Of a stretch of 64,000 nt of DNA, positions 24,627 to 34,240 are shown piece by piece. Origin of the DNA: Thermotoga sp. KOL6 (GTDB lineage Bacteria > Thermotogota > Thermotogae > Thermotogales > Thermotogaceae); the NCBI RefSeq assembly GCF_002866025.1, contig NZ_LNDE01000002.1, positions 434,001 to 498,000 of the forward strand. The letters are read 5' to 3'. The first letter of the stretch is position 1; every line of letters begins with the position of its first letter. Under the pieces are notes generated by a model. That model worked only from the letters and a program-made list of their open reading frames with translations. It was not told the origin of the DNA and did not search any database. The translations under genes and the position numbers were made by a program.

Positions 24627-26446
24627 AAACCTTATTTTCTGTCTTGATGAAAGCAAAAGAGGGTAAAAACATCTTTTGTAAGACCTGTGGCAAGGCTAAA
24701 AATGATGGAGCATTTGGAGTGATTCTTAAAAATATTAAATTTGAATCATCTCGGGAGAAGAATTTTCAAATTCTCACAAAGCTATTAGAAGTTGTTTCTG
24801 AAAAAAATCTTGAAAACGAAAAGAAAGCAAGATCGATTGAAAGCGAGAATAAGACGTTCAAACCGAGAAAAGTGGTGAACATTGATGAAGCTTCAGAAGG
24901 GCTGGTTCATGGTTTTGGAGAAACTGGGCTACTTATTATGAAAAAGATCGATCAAGAAGATCTGTCTTCAAAGAGAGAAATAGAGAAAACTACAGGAAAA
25001 GAAAAGGTACAGAAGAAAATTGGCAGTGATCTTCAACAACGAGAAACACATGTTGTTTCAGATCTAGGGGGAAATGTGGAAAAGTATTTCAAGGACGAGA
25101 AATCTCAAAACCTTTCAAAACTTCACGATGGCAATCAGCGAATTCATCGACTGGAGAAAGGTCAAAAAAATCAAGGCAATTTGGGTATTGAGAAAACAAA
25201 ACCGGCCGATCAGCCAAAGAGGGTAACAAAGGAGGAAAATAAAAAGGCACCATTTGAAGTTAAAATTAAAAACCACTTGATCCATGAAGAAAGCACGCCA
25301 AAGGATCACACAGTATACGAGAAGAACAATAAGAATAATAAGAACGATATTTTCCATCCATTGAACATTAATCTGGTCACAAAGAAGGAAAACCTTGAAA
25401 ACGTAAGCGTAAAAAAAGGGAAATTGAGTGGGAAGGAAGTTCTACCTCCATCAAATCACAAAAATGGTCCCATAAAATGGGAGAACCTACAACGTTTGAT
25501 GAATGTGAGGAGTGGAACCACCTCAATGGAGGACGGTAAATCCTTAAAGAGAATCAGTCAATATTCAAAGGCCAGCAATTCTCATTGGGGGGTTAAGCAG
25601 GACAGAAGTAGTGTGACTTTCTCTGAAAACACTTTTGTGAAAAAAGAAGAATTTGCGAAAGAGGAATCTATGAACAAAGAGACTCGCCTTTTTGAAAAGA
25701 AAATCGAGCAAATTTCTCATGGAAAAAGCAAAGAGTTGGAATCAACAAAAGGTTTACACACTTCTTCATCCTTTGAGCGTTCGAAGGAATATTTACAGAT
25801 TCAAGAGAGCAAGTACGATTCTGCGAAAGAAAATCACACAGGGTTGCGAACGAAGGATACAGGAAATGAAAAGGTTCAAACGAATTACAAGCATTATGGG
25901 AAATTCGATGAGAGCACACATCGATTTGCAGAAAAACGTGGAACGTTTAAGTTCGAAGAAAAAGGAAAGCTCATAAGCTTCAGAGAGGTAGTAGACAAAG
26001 GGATTTCAGAGCTAATAAATCAAGAAAGAGCAAAACGAACTTATTTTGTTGTTGAAGAAAAGAAGACAGATGTGCAAAGCATACCGAGGATCGTTGAGAA
26101 AATGTATGTTCAAAAACAAGAGAAAGCGATTGTAGACTTAGAACCACCCAAGCTTGGAAAGCTGGAAGTAACGATTACGAAAGAGAATAACAATCTGAAG
26201 ATCGTTCTGAAAGTTCACACAGATGAAGCGAAGCACATATTAGAGCAAGATCTTCCGAAGTTGATCGATCGATTCAACGAGAGAGGTTTTCAAACACAAG
26301 TCTATATAGAAAAAGAGGAAAACGATGATTATCTTCATCGAGAAAGCAACGGTCAGGATCGAAGGGAAGAACAGCGAGAACAAAAGAGCAAACATGAAAA
26401 ACATGAATCGTCTTTCGAGGATTTGATCGAGGGGGTGAAGACGTGA
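24623..26446 (+). CDS. fliK: Flagellar hook-length control protein
   Basis: Molecular ruler that sets hook length and switches export specificity. The first ~500 residues are low-complexity, rich in Lys, Glu, Asn and Ser, as usual for the ruler part. The C-terminal domain (about 508-570) has the family pattern LEPPKLGKLEVTITKENNNL and LKVHTDEAKHILEQDLPKLI ending ERGF. Position between the MotE-like gene and flgD supports it. A CKTCGK pair near residue 20 is unusual for FliK but too small to call a zinc site. The DNA is more A-rich than its neighbours. Confidence 0.85.
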   Translation: MKTLFSVLMKAKEGKNIFCKTCGKAKNDGAFGVILKNIKFESSREKNFQILTKLLEVVSEKNLENEKKARSIESENKTFKPRKVVNIDEASEGLVHGFGETGLLIMKKIDQEDLSSKREIEKTTGKEKVQKKIGSDLQQRETHVVSDLGGNVEKYFKDEKSQNLSKLHDGNQRIHRLEKGQKNQGNLGIEKTKPADQPKRVTKEENKKAPFEVKIKNHLIHEESTPKDHTVYEKNNKNNKNDIFHPLNINLVTKKENLENVSVKKGKLSGKEVLPPSNHKNGPIKWENLQRLMNVRSGTTSMEDGKSLKRISQYSKASNSHWGVKQDRSSVTFSENTFVKKEEFAKEESMNKETRLFEKKIEQISHGKSKELESTKGLHTSSSFERSKEYLQIQESKYDSAKENHTGLRTKDTGNEKVQTNYKHYGKFDESTHRFAEKRGTFKFEEKGKLISFREVVDKGISELINQERAKRTYFVVEEKKTDVQSIPRIVEKMYVQKQEKAIVDLEPPKLGKLEVTITKENNNLKIVLKVHTDEAKHILEQDLPKLIDRFNERGFQTQVYIEKEENDDYLHRESNGQDRREEQREQKSKHEKHESSFEDLIEGVKT

Positions 26447-27114
26447 TTTACAACCTTGATAACGTTTATTACTCTACTCTACAAGGAATGAGAGCGAACA
26501 CAAGTAACGGTAAGACTTTAGACAAAGAAGCGTTTTTGAGACTTCTTATTCAACAATTAGAAATGCAAGATCCTCTGGAACCAATGGAAACGAAGGATAT
26601 GATATCTCAACTCTCCCAACTTACAAGTTTAGAACAGATAACGAATCTCACAAGTGCTGTGAAAGACTTTGTAGAAGCTCAAACGAGTGTGAATCCTGCC
26701 CAACTCGCTTCACTGATTGGAAAGTACGTTGTTGTGAAGAACAACACAGTGAACTTGAGTAACGGAGAATCCGAGAGCATCATATTCAATCTTGATCAAG
26801 ATGCTCACGTTGTTATTCAAATTCTCGATGAAAATGGGAACGTCATAAGAACGGAGGATCTGGGAAATGTTCAAGCAGGTGTTCACGCATGGCAATGGGA
26901 TGGGAGAGATGACAGCGGAGTAAGTGTTGAAGACGGTTCATACACTTACAACGTTTACAAGGTAACTTCGGAGGGAATGGAAGAGATAGGAGGTATAGAA
27001 GGCGGTGTAGTGGAAGCAGTTCAGATAAAAAACGGAGAAGGATACGTGTTGGTGAACGGTTATCTCTATCCAGTGAACTCCATCCTAGAGATTTCTCAGG
27101 AGGGTGATGTGTGA
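26443..27114 (+). CDS. flgD: Flagellar hook capping protein
   Basis: Scaffold for polymerising hook protein FlgE at the growing tip. The conserved N-terminal motif DKEAFLRLLIQQLEMQDPLEPMETKDMISQLSQL is split over residues 23-58, followed by FlgD Ig-like and Tudor-like parts (VHAWQWDGRDDSGVSVEDGSYTY). The C-terminus closes with GYVLVNGYLYPV. GTG start overlaps the fliK stop (GTGA). Length 223 is normal. Confidence 0.95.
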   Translation: MIYNLDNVYYSTLQGMRANTSNGKTLDKEAFLRLLIQQLEMQDPLEPMETKDMISQLSQLTSLEQITNLTSAVKDFVEAQTSVNPAQLASLIGKYVVVKNNTVNLSNGESESIIFNLDQDAHVVIQILDENGNVIRTEDLGNVQAGVHAWQWDGRDDSGVSVEDGSYTYNVYKVTSEGMEEIGGIEGGVVEAVQIKNGEGYVLVNGYLYPVNSILEISQEGDV

Positions 27115-29024
27115 TGATGAGATCACTCTACAGCGGTATCACTGGTCTTAAGAATTTTCAGGTTGCAATGGACGTTGTTGGGAATAATATCTCCAATGTG
27201 AATACCGTTGGTTTCAAAGCGTCGAGAGTTAATTTTGAAACGATGCTTGCGCAAACGATCAAAGCGGGTAGAGCACCGCAAGCCAATGTGGGTGGAACCA
27301 ATCCCATGCAGATAGGTCTTGGTTCACAGGTGGCCAGTATAGACAAGATAATGACACAGGGTTCCTTTCAAAATACGGGCGTGAAAACAGATCTTGCCAT
27401 ACAAGGTGACGGATTTTTCATCGTATCGGATGGGAGTGCTTACTATTATACGAGGGCAGGAGCCTTCACATTGGATAGCAATGGTAACTTGATACAAACC
27501 TCAACTGGGTACAAAGTACAGGGATGGACTGCCGTTCAAGATCCTGAAACAGGTGAAAGGTACATCGATACCAACAAGCCTATTGGAGACCTCGTGATCA
27601 GCGCGGGAATGACTATGCCAGCCAAGAAGACATCGAATGTTAGGTTTGAAGGAAATTTGAATTCCCACGTTGGTCCTGGGCCCTTCACTATAACTTTGAC
27701 TGACAACAACGGAATAGATCACGACGTGAGGGTGTGGTTTGAAAGAACGGCAAATGATCTTGGAACGGATCCGTTCAGTTCTAGCCAAAGGTACACTATC
27801 AGCATCGATACAGATAATGATGGAATAGCAGATCAGTTTGGTTACATGGTTTTCAACGAATTTGGAAGAGTGGAAGAAGCTGGGTTGTACAACAACAACC
27901 TGGAAACTCAAACAATAACCGCCACCACGGATGGAAGCCTCAGTGGAACAACCAGTCTTCCGGATGGAAGTTATTGGACAATTGTCTTAGATCCTTCTGG
28001 GCAAAGAATATACAAGGGTTCTGTGACAGTGAGTGGTGGAAGTTTCACAATCACTGATCCAGACATCTCTTCTGGGAACGATTACACGGTAGTATTTTAT
28101 GATTCAAGCAACACCACAAACTCTCTCACAATTGCAGACGGTGCCGAGCTCGTTATTCCCACTTCGGGTGAACCCAGATTCTATGAAGCGGACAATCCTA
28201 CCAATTTCGTTCAAGTTGAATTCACCTCTCCGCGTTACACAACAGCGGTACAGGTGTATGATTCTCTTGGAAACGCGTACACCGTGTATTACGAGTTTGT
28301 TAGACTCGGAAGCACAACAATAGGCGATGAAAGTTTCAAAAACGCTTGGATATGGAGAGCGTACACTGCAAGTGGAGAACCTGTGAAACTTTTGGACGAA
28401 AATGGAGCCAGTGGTGTTGGTGGAAACGATTATATTTCGGGGCTTATAGAATTCGATGAATCTGGAAGACCTGTTCAGTACAGAGGACTGTACTATGACT
28501 CCGGCAGTTCTTCTTACGCCCTTGGATCTTCTGAGCTCAGGACTATTCAGTTCGACACGGGTCTCAGTGGTGACGGAGTGGTTACCATAACGGCTGATCT
28601 TTCAGGGATTACACAATTTTCTGGAGATAGTACGGTGAACATTCCTTGGCAAGATGGGAATCCTATGGGAGTTCTTGAATCTTTCGCGATAAACGAACAA
28701 GGAGAGATAATAGGAACTTTCAGTAACGGTTTAACAGATGTACTAGGGCAAATCGCACTTGCTGTTTTCAACAATCCTGCTGGATTGATGGAAGTGGGAA
28801 ATTCCTTGTATTCGATGTCTTCCAACAGTGGTGTGCCGAAGATAGGAGCTCCTGGAAGTGGAGGGAGAGGAACTCTGATTCCCGGTGCCCTAGAAATGTC
28901 CAACGTGGATCTTGCAGAGGAGTTTACGAAAATGATCATTGCCCAGAGAGGATTCCAAGCAAACGCCCGCGTTATCACGACAGCAGATCAGATTCTCAAC
29001 GAACTTGTGAACATCAAGAGATGA
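27114..29024 (+). CDS. flgE: Flagellar hook protein
   Basis: Forms the hook. The N-terminal rod/hook signature SLYSGITGLKNFQVAMDVVGNNISNVNTVGFK is intact, followed by the A/B loops typical of FlgE/F/G (AIQGDGFFIV, YTRAGAFTLDSNGNL). A large variable domain (about 170-520) carries beta-rich Thr/Ser-rich sequence. The C-terminal QRGFQANARVITTADQILNEL is the family's terminal helix. At about 636 residues it is longer than E. coli FlgE (402), with the extra mass in the outer domain. Start ATG overlaps the flgD stop by one base. Confidence 0.95.
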   Translation: MMRSLYSGITGLKNFQVAMDVVGNNISNVNTVGFKASRVNFETMLAQTIKAGRAPQANVGGTNPMQIGLGSQVASIDKIMTQGSFQNTGVKTDLAIQGDGFFIVSDGSAYYYTRAGAFTLDSNGNLIQTSTGYKVQGWTAVQDPETGERYIDTNKPIGDLVISAGMTMPAKKTSNVRFEGNLNSHVGPGPFTITLTDNNGIDHDVRVWFERTANDLGTDPFSSSQRYTISIDTDNDGIADQFGYMVFNEFGRVEEAGLYNNNLETQTITATTDGSLSGTTSLPDGSYWTIVLDPSGQRIYKGSVTVSGGSFTITDPDISSGNDYTVVFYDSSNTTNSLTIADGAELVIPTSGEPRFYEADNPTNFVQVEFTSPRYTTAVQVYDSLGNAYTVYYEFVRLGSTTIGDESFKNAWIWRAYTASGEPVKLLDENGASGVGGNDYISGLIEFDESGRPVQYRGLYYDSGSSSYALGSSELRTIQFDTGLSGDGVVTITADLSGITQFSGDSTVNIPWQDGNPMGVLESFAINEQGEIIGTFSNGLTDVLGQIALAVFNNPAGLMEVGNSLYSMSSNSGVPKIGAPGSGGRGTLIPGALEMSNVDLAEEFTKMIIAQRGFQANARVITTADQILNELVNIKR

Positions 29025-29030
29025 TGAGTT

Positions 29031-29234
29031 ATGATCAGGTTAACAAGAATAGACGGCAAGTGGTTTTTTCTGAACGCTGATCTGATCGAAACGGTGGAGG
29101 CATTGCCTGATACAACGATCACTCTTCTGAATGGAAGAAAGTACATTGTGAAGGAATCAGTAGAAGAGGTTATTCAGCGAGTGATAGAATACAAGAGAAA
29201 GATACTTTGCTGGTGGAAAGAACAAGGAAGGTGA
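29031..29234 (+). CDS. flbD: Flagellar FlbD-family small protein
   Basis: A 67-residue protein with the family start MIRLTRIDGKWFFLNADLIETVE and central TTITLLNGRKYIVKES. In Firmicutes/Thermotogae this small protein (SwrD/FlbD) lies between flgE and motA and supports motor torque. It must not be confused with the Caulobacter NtrC-type regulator of the same name. It starts 6 nt after flgE. Confidence 0.88.
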   Translation: MIRLTRIDGKWFFLNADLIETVEALPDTTITLLNGRKYIVKESVEEVIQRVIEYKRKILCWWKEQGR

Positions 29235-29238
29235 GCGA

Positions 29239-30027
29239 ATGGATCTCGCAACCTTGATGGGATTGGTTCTCGTCATGGCTGCTTTGCTTATAGGAATAAT
29301 GACAGGTGGAGGCGATTTCGCAGCATTTGTAAACATCCCATCCTTGTTCATCACAGTCGTGGGTTCAATCGCCGCCACAATGGTTGCAAATCCAAAAGAT
29401 AGAGCTTTTAAGATCATAAACATCATGTTGTCTTCGCTGAAAGAACCCAGGATGAACTACCCGGAGTTGATAAGAACAATGGTGTCCTTTTCGGAGAAAG
29501 CAAGAAGGGAAGGGCTTCTCTCTTTGGAGGAAAATCTCGAGAATATCGAAGATCCTTTCATGAAAAAGGCTTTACAGCTTGTGGTAGACGGCACGGATCC
29601 AGATCTTTTGAGAAACATGATGGAAACGGAAATGGAACTCTTTGAAAACGAATTGGATGGGCAAGCGGCTGTTTTGGAGTCAGCGGGAGCATACGCTCCT
29701 GCCTTCGGTATGATCGGGACATTGATAGGACTCATACAGATGTTGAAGTCTTTGAACAATCCAGAAACACTGGGACCTTCCATGGCCGTCGCTCTTATAA
29801 CAACCTTGTATGGAGCAGTTCTTGCAAATGGAGTCTTTCTTCCTATGGCTGAGAAGTTGAAAAAAAGGAAGGATACACTCGTTATGGAAAAGAGAATGAT
29901 ACTCGAAGCAGTTCTTTCAATACAGGCTGGAGAAAACCCAAGAATCTTGGAAGAAAAGTTGAAATCATTCCTCCCTGAGAAAGAGAAACAAGCTTACGAA
30001 GCGGCTTCTCAGGAGGCAGCAGCCTGA
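29239..30027 (+). CDS. motA: Flagellar motor stator protein MotA
   Basis: Ion-channel half of the stator. Four hydrophobic segments are visible (about residues 5-22, 30-50, 150-170, 180-200), with the cytoplasmic loop EKARREGLLSLEENLENIEDPFM between 2 and 3. The signature GAYAPAFGMIGTLIGLIQML leads into helix 3. The size (262) fits. It overlaps motB by a single base (TGATG). Confidence 0.95.
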   Translation: MDLATLMGLVLVMAALLIGIMTGGGDFAAFVNIPSLFITVVGSIAATMVANPKDRAFKIINIMLSSLKEPRMNYPELIRTMVSFSEKARREGLLSLEENLENIEDPFMKKALQLVVDGTDPDLLRNMMETEMELFENELDGQAAVLESAGAYAPAFGMIGTLIGLIQMLKSLNNPETLGPSMAVALITTLYGAVLANGVFLPMAEKLKKRKDTLVMEKRMILEAVLSIQAGENPRILEEKLKSFLPEKEKQAYEAASQEAAA

Positions 30028-30896
30028 TGCCAAAGAAAAAGGAAGAAGAACAGAAAGCTGGAGCACCTCAATGGATGACAACGTACAGCGATATGGTAAC
30101 TCTTCTTCTCACTTTCTTTGTAGCATTGATATCAATGTCCACCATCAGTCCTGGTAAATTCCAACAAGTGGCGGTGGGACTGAGGATTGCTTTGAGTGGA
30201 CGGCCTCCAAGTGTTTTAATGGGCGGACGCAGCATCAATGAAGAACCTTTGATTACATCGAAGCGAGGGATATATCAAGAACTCATGAGGCTTTCCGAAG
30301 AATACAAGGGAAAGATCACGGTTGAGGAACGTGATGAGGGAACTTTGATAGTTTTGAAAGATATGGTTTTCTTTGAAACGGGCAGTGCCAAGCTTACAGC
30401 TGAGGCGAAAGAACTCTTAGCCAAAGTGGGGCAAATCGTAATAGAGCATACAACCAATGTTCTTGAGGTTTTCGGCTATACGGACGACAGACCAGTTCTT
30501 CCAAATTCCATCTACGTTTCTAACTGGCACCTTTCGTGTGCAAGAGCGGCGAGCGTTGTGAATTTCTTCTTGACCGAATTGAAAGAAAAAAGAATGATCG
30601 AAAGAGCGGCGGATATTAAACTGGGGCGATTCAACATAGATTTCTTCTACAATCCCGATAGATTTTATCCGATAGGTTTAGGGGATAGGGAAATAAAGAA
30701 GAAAATAGAAGATCTAGAAAAGGAAATAAGCGTTGAAAAGACGTTGCTCAATGAAAAACTCAAAAACGGTGAAATCAGTCGTTCTGAATGGGAAAAGAAA
30801 ATGAACGAATTGGAAAGTAGATATCAAAATGAATTGGAGAGATTGAGAAGGGAATTCAGGAGAATAGACATTCTCATCAAAAGGGAAAAGGTGTGA
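30027..30896 (+). CDS. motB: Flagellar motor stator protein MotB
   Basis: Anchors the stator to peptidoglycan. The N-terminal helix contains the ion-binding motif WMTTYSDMVTLLLTFFVAL with the conserved Asp (Asp22). The OmpA-like peptidoglycan-binding domain spans about 100-210 (FFETGSAKLTAEAKELL, FGYTDDRPV, NWHLSCARAASV). A C-terminal extension (about 225-289) is strongly charged and predicted as coiled coil, which typical MotB proteins lack. The operon position after motA is standard. Confidence 0.94.
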   Translation: MPKKKEEEQKAGAPQWMTTYSDMVTLLLTFFVALISMSTISPGKFQQVAVGLRIALSGRPPSVLMGGRSINEEPLITSKRGIYQELMRLSEEYKGKITVEERDEGTLIVLKDMVFFETGSAKLTAEAKELLAKVGQIVIEHTTNVLEVFGYTDDRPVLPNSIYVSNWHLSCARAASVVNFFLTELKEKRMIERAADIKLGRFNIDFFYNPDRFYPIGLGDREIKKKIEDLEKEISVEKTLLNEKLKNGEISRSEWEKKMNELESRYQNELERLRREFRRIDILIKREKV

Positions 30897-30905
30897 GGTG
30901 ATACG

Positions 30906-31418
30906 ATGGCCGAAGAAGAAAGACGAGAAGAAGAACAGCAACCGAAAAGAGGTTTTTCTTCCTTGATAACGAGTATCGTAATCCCTCTGGTGGTGTCTGT
31001 GGCGGTGTATTTCCTGCTTCCAATGTTTCTCGGAAGCAATCAGGGTAAGTCTGAAGAGGGCGGTGTGTCCTCTACACCCGTTGAGATAAAGGCCGTGCTC
31101 ATACAGCAAGGAGAGAATCAAACGTTTCTTCTGAAAGGTGGGAGAGATGTTGTGGTCATAGATTCACTCACTTTCACTGTTGGAAGTGATGCCTGTAGAT
31201 CCAAGATTGCCGAGAAAAAGGACGAAATCATGGATGCTCTCATGATGATCTTTTTGAGCAAAGAGAAGAGCGAGCTGAGTACCGTCCCGGGCCTCGAACT
31301 TTTGAAACGACAGATAAGAGAAGCAGTGAATACTATCACGGGATTCGTGGGGGATAAGGAAAAATACGGTGTTCTGAACGTCTATCTCTACATAAAAGCA
31401 TTCGCCACCACCGAGTGA
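30906..31418 (+). CDS. fliL: Flagellar basal-body-associated protein FliL
   Basis: A membrane protein that rings the stator. One transmembrane helix (about residues 17-38, SLITSIVIPLVVSVAVYFLL) is followed by a periplasmic domain with VVIDSLTFTVGSDACRSKIAEKKDEIMDALMMIFLSKEKSEL, split across 65-120, characteristic of the stomatin-like FliL fold. The N-terminus is highly charged. It lies between motB and fliM. Confidence 0.88.
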   Translation: MAEEERREEEQQPKRGFSSLITSIVIPLVVSVAVYFLLPMFLGSNQGKSEEGGVSSTPVEIKAVLIQQGENQTFLLKGGRDVVVIDSLTFTVGSDACRSKIAEKKDEIMDALMMIFLSKEKSELSTVPGLELLKRQIREAVNTITGFVGDKEKYGVLNVYLYIKAFATTE

Positions 31419-31427
31419 GGTGGGAAT

Positions 31428-32414
31428 GTGTCCGATGTCCTCAGTCAAGAGGAAATAAATCAGCTTATCGAAGCTTTGATGAAAGGAGAAGTAAAAGAAG
31501 AGGACCTTCTCGAAAAGGAAGAAGAGAAGAAGGTCAAACCTTATGATTTTAAAAGACCTAGCAAGTTTTCTAAGGAACAACTGCGAACATTTCAGATGAT
31601 TCATGAAAACTTTGGGAGAACTCTTTCAACATATCTTTCAGGAAGATTGAGAACGTTTGTCGATGTGCAGATCAGTATAGATCAACTTACCTACGAGGAA
31701 TTCATAAGATCGGTTATGATACCATCTTTCATCGTTATTTTCACCGGAGATGTTTTCGAAGGAAGCGCCATATTTGAAATGAGACTTGATCTTTTCTACA
31801 CGATACTTGACATACTCATGGGTGGTCCTGGGGATAATCCTCCCAACAGGACACCTACTGATATAGAGATTTCTATTATGAGAAAGGAAGTCACCAGTGT
31901 ACTCACCCTTCTTGCCCAGGCTTGGAGTGATTTCCAATATTTCATTCCGTCTATTGAAAACGTGGAAACGAATCCACAATTTGTCCAAATCGTTCCTCCA
32001 AATGAAATCGTTCTTCTTGTAACGGCATCGGTGTCTTGGGGGGAGTTCACAAGCTTCATAAATGTGTGTTATCCATTTTCCCTTCTGGAACCATTTCTGG
32101 AGAAACTCTCGAACCGTTTTTGGATGATGGGAAGAAAACCTGAAAGGTTGGAGGAAAGGATAGAAGAGCTGAAAACAGCGTCTCAAAGGATTCCCTTAAC
32201 TGTGCAAGCTGTGATCGGGGAAACACAGTTGACGTTGAGAGAAATTCTAGATTTAAGCGAGGGAGATGTGATAAGGCTCAATACCCACTACAAAGATGAT
32301 ATAAGGATCGACGTTGAGGGAAGACCCAAATTCAAGGGAACGCCTGGAAAATACAAAGGAAAGTACGCGGTGAAGGTCACCGGTGAGTTTACCAACGGAG
32401 GTGAAGAAGAATGA
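31428..32414 (+). CDS. fliM: Flagellar motor switch protein FliM
   Basis: C-ring protein that binds phosphorylated CheY. The N-terminal CheY-binding peptide is VLSQEEINQLIEALMKGE. The CheC-like middle domain has VVFTGDVFEG-like IVIFTGDVFEGSAIFEM, and the C-terminal SpoA domain (about 250-325) has VQAVIGETQLTLREILDLSEGDVI. GTG at 31428 is in frame; the ATG two bases earlier is not. It overlaps fliY by 4 nt. Confidence 0.95.
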   Translation: MSDVLSQEEINQLIEALMKGEVKEEDLLEKEEEKKVKPYDFKRPSKFSKEQLRTFQMIHENFGRTLSTYLSGRLRTFVDVQISIDQLTYEEFIRSVMIPSFIVIFTGDVFEGSAIFEMRLDLFYTILDILMGGPGDNPPNRTPTDIEISIMRKEVTSVLTLLAQAWSDFQYFIPSIENVETNPQFVQIVPPNEIVLLVTASVSWGEFTSFINVCYPFSLLEPFLEKLSNRFWMMGRKPERLEERIEELKTASQRIPLTVQAVIGETQLTLREILDLSEGDVIRLNTHYKDDIRIDVEGRPKFKGTPGKYKGKYAVKVTGEFTNGGEEE

Positions 32415-33448
32415 CGGAAAATGAATTCCTCTCACAAGAGGAGATAGATAAGTTGTTAAGCGATACTTCAAACTCTGAAGATGTCCTTTCACCAGAGGAA
32501 AAAGACATGATAGGAGAGATAGGAAATATTGCAATGGGGAGTGCTGCGACCACTCTTTCCATGATATTGGGAAGGGATGTTCACATAACTGTACCAACGG
32601 TCAGGGAAGAAAAAATGAAGGACGTGAAAGGTGACTTCAAAGGAGAACAGGTCGTTGTAACCGTAGAATATACAGAGGGTCTGAAGGGATTGAACGTCCT
32701 TGTTCTCGAAAAGAAACTGGTAGCTGCAATTGCGGACCTGATGATGGGAGGAAGCGGAGAAGTTGAGAGTGAAGAGCTCGATGAGATCAAACTCAGTGCT
32801 GTTGGAGAAGCTATGAACCAAATGATGGGGAGTGCTGCCACTTCTCTTTCTGAGTTGTTGGGGGTCACGGTCAACATTTCCCCACCAAAAGTAGAAGTGA
32901 TCGATTTCGATGATCCCAACACTCAATTTCCTCCCGTGGTGGATGATCCAGAAAAGGACGTTGCAATCGTCGAATTCGAAATAGACATAGAAAATCTGGC
33001 ACAGTCCAGATTCTATCAAGTGATTGGAGTAGATCTAGTAAAAAAGATGTACGAGTACTTTACAAAAACACATGCTAAAGAAGAAGAGAAGGCGGAAGAA
33101 ACAAAAGAAGAAAAGAAAGTGAAAGTTGAACCGGTGGAGTTTTCTGATTTGAAACCTTCAGAAACCGCTAAGACTGAAATACCACATGATAAATTGGAGA
33201 TTCTTCTGGATATTCCACTGAAAGTCACAGTGGAACTCGGAAGAACGAGAATGACTCTGAAGCGCGTTCTTGAAATGATACCCGGTTCCATAATAGAACT
33301 TGACAAACTTACGGGAGAGCCCGTGGACATACTTGTGAATGGAAAACTGATAGCTCGAGGAGAAGTTGTTGTTATAGATGAGAATTTTGGAGTAAGAATA
33401 ACGGAAATTGTAAGTCCAAAGGAAAGATTGGAATTGCTTAACGAATAA
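32411..33448 (+). CDS. fliY: Flagellar motor switch phosphatase FliY
   Basis: Combines a CheC-type CheY-P phosphatase with a FliN-type C-ring domain. The N-terminal EFLSQEEIDKLLS is the CheY-binding-like peptide. Two phosphatase helices are visible, EIGNIAMGSAATTLS and VGEAMNQMMGSAATSLSELL, each with the ExxN pattern. After an acidic linker the SpoA domain (about 265-345) reads LDIPLKVTVELGRTRMTLKRV. It ends the flagellar operon and overlaps the convergent minus-strand gene by 11 nt. Confidence 0.95.
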   Translation: MTENEFLSQEEIDKLLSDTSNSEDVLSPEEKDMIGEIGNIAMGSAATTLSMILGRDVHITVPTVREEKMKDVKGDFKGEQVVVTVEYTEGLKGLNVLVLEKKLVAAIADLMMGGSGEVESEELDEIKLSAVGEAMNQMMGSAATSLSELLGVTVNISPPKVEVIDFDDPNTQFPPVVDDPEKDVAIVEFEIDIENLAQSRFYQVIGVDLVKKMYEYFTKTHAKEEEKAEETKEEKKVKVEPVEFSDLKPSETAKTEIPHDKLEILLDIPLKVTVELGRTRMTLKRVLEMIPGSIIELDKLTGEPVDILVNGKLIARGEVVVIDENFGVRITEIVSPKERLELLNE

Positions 33449-34178
33449 TGTTTTCCAGACTCCATTTCAAGAGTTCTGGATGCTCACGTGAGGAAAAATT
33501 GGGATCTTTCAAAAGTTCGGAGTGTAATATATTACCGTTTCTGAGACGCAGAATTTTTGAGATGTAATCTTTCATCTTTTTCACGTCATCCAATGTTCCT
33601 ACTTTCCCATGCCCTGGCACGAAGTAGTCTGCAGAGATCTTCTCTACCCTTTCGAGTGCCTCTATCCACTCGGAGAGATTGCTGTCCTCAACCATCTCAG
33701 CGTGTATTCCTGTTGTAAGTAAATCTCCACATATCACAATCTTTTCTTTTTTTAGAATGAAAATCGAGGAATCTGGTGTATGCCCCCCCAAATGGATCGC
33801 TTCAACCGAGATTTCTCCGAATTTATAAGACTGGATATCGTCAAAAGTTTCCGTTGGAAGTTTTATAGAGGCTTCCACCCCGAGTTTTTCCATGTATTCT
33901 TTATCTATTTTATTCAGAGAATCTTTGGTTAGTGTGTGTGCTATTATTCTCTGAAAAATTTCGTTACCGAAGGTGTGATCCGGATGATAGTGTGTGTTGA
34001 AAACTGCCACTATTTCTTTACCCAAAACTTCCAAGGCGAATTCTTTTATTTTCTTCGCTTTTTCTGGAAAAAGAGTTGTGTCAAAAAGGATGCATTCTTT
34101 TTTCCCACATACAAGAACACTGTTCGAGGTAACACCAGTTCCTATTACAAAAACATTGTCCGAGAGGTTTGTGATCAT
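33438..34178 (-). CDS. Metallo-beta-lactamase-fold hydrolase
   Basis: Zinc or iron hydrolase of unknown substrate. The metal motif is NTHYHPDHTFGN (His63, His65, Asp67, His68), followed by HLGGHTPDSS with the third-motif His, VICGDLLTTGI with the bridging Asp and VPGHGKVG with the last His. This resembles the subclass B/glyoxalase II-type group. ATG at 34178 is chosen because GGGGTGAAAGA precedes it; a longer frame to 34247 has no ribosome site and crosses the promoter. It is transcribed divergently from csaB. Confidence 0.85.
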   Translation of the reverse strand: MITNLSDNVFVIGTGVTSNSVLVCGKKECILFDTTLFPEKAKKIKEFALEVLGKEIVAVFNTHYHPDHTFGNEIFQRIIAHTLTKDSLNKIDKEYMEKLGVEASIKLPTETFDDIQSYKFGEISVEAIHLGGHTPDSSIFILKKEKIVICGDLLTTGIHAEMVEDSNLSEWIEALERVEKISADYFVPGHGKVGTLDDVKKMKDYISKILRLRNGNILHSELLKDPNFSSREHPELLKWSLENIIR

Positions 34179-34182
34179 TCTT

Positions 34183-34201
34183 TCACCCCGTGTAGTATAA
34201 T
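34183..34201 (-). repeat. Copy 1 of a 19-bp inverted pair (promoter plus ribosome site)
   Basis: On the minus strand this reads ATTATACTACACGGGGTGA and includes the -10 TATACT and the ribosome site of the MBL-fold gene. An identical 19-mer lies on the plus strand at 36909-36927 ahead of dnaX. The same bases on the plus strand contain TATAAT at 34196-34201, a -10 for csaB, so the two divergent -10 elements overlap. Confidence 0.8.
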
Positions 34202-34240
34202 TCTCCAAGAGTATTCTTCTATAAAATGAGGTGATTTTCC

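Noticed and set aside
24623-24760. CKTCGK in FliK as a zinc finger
   Set aside because: Only one Cys pair is visible and no second pair or His lies within a usable distance.
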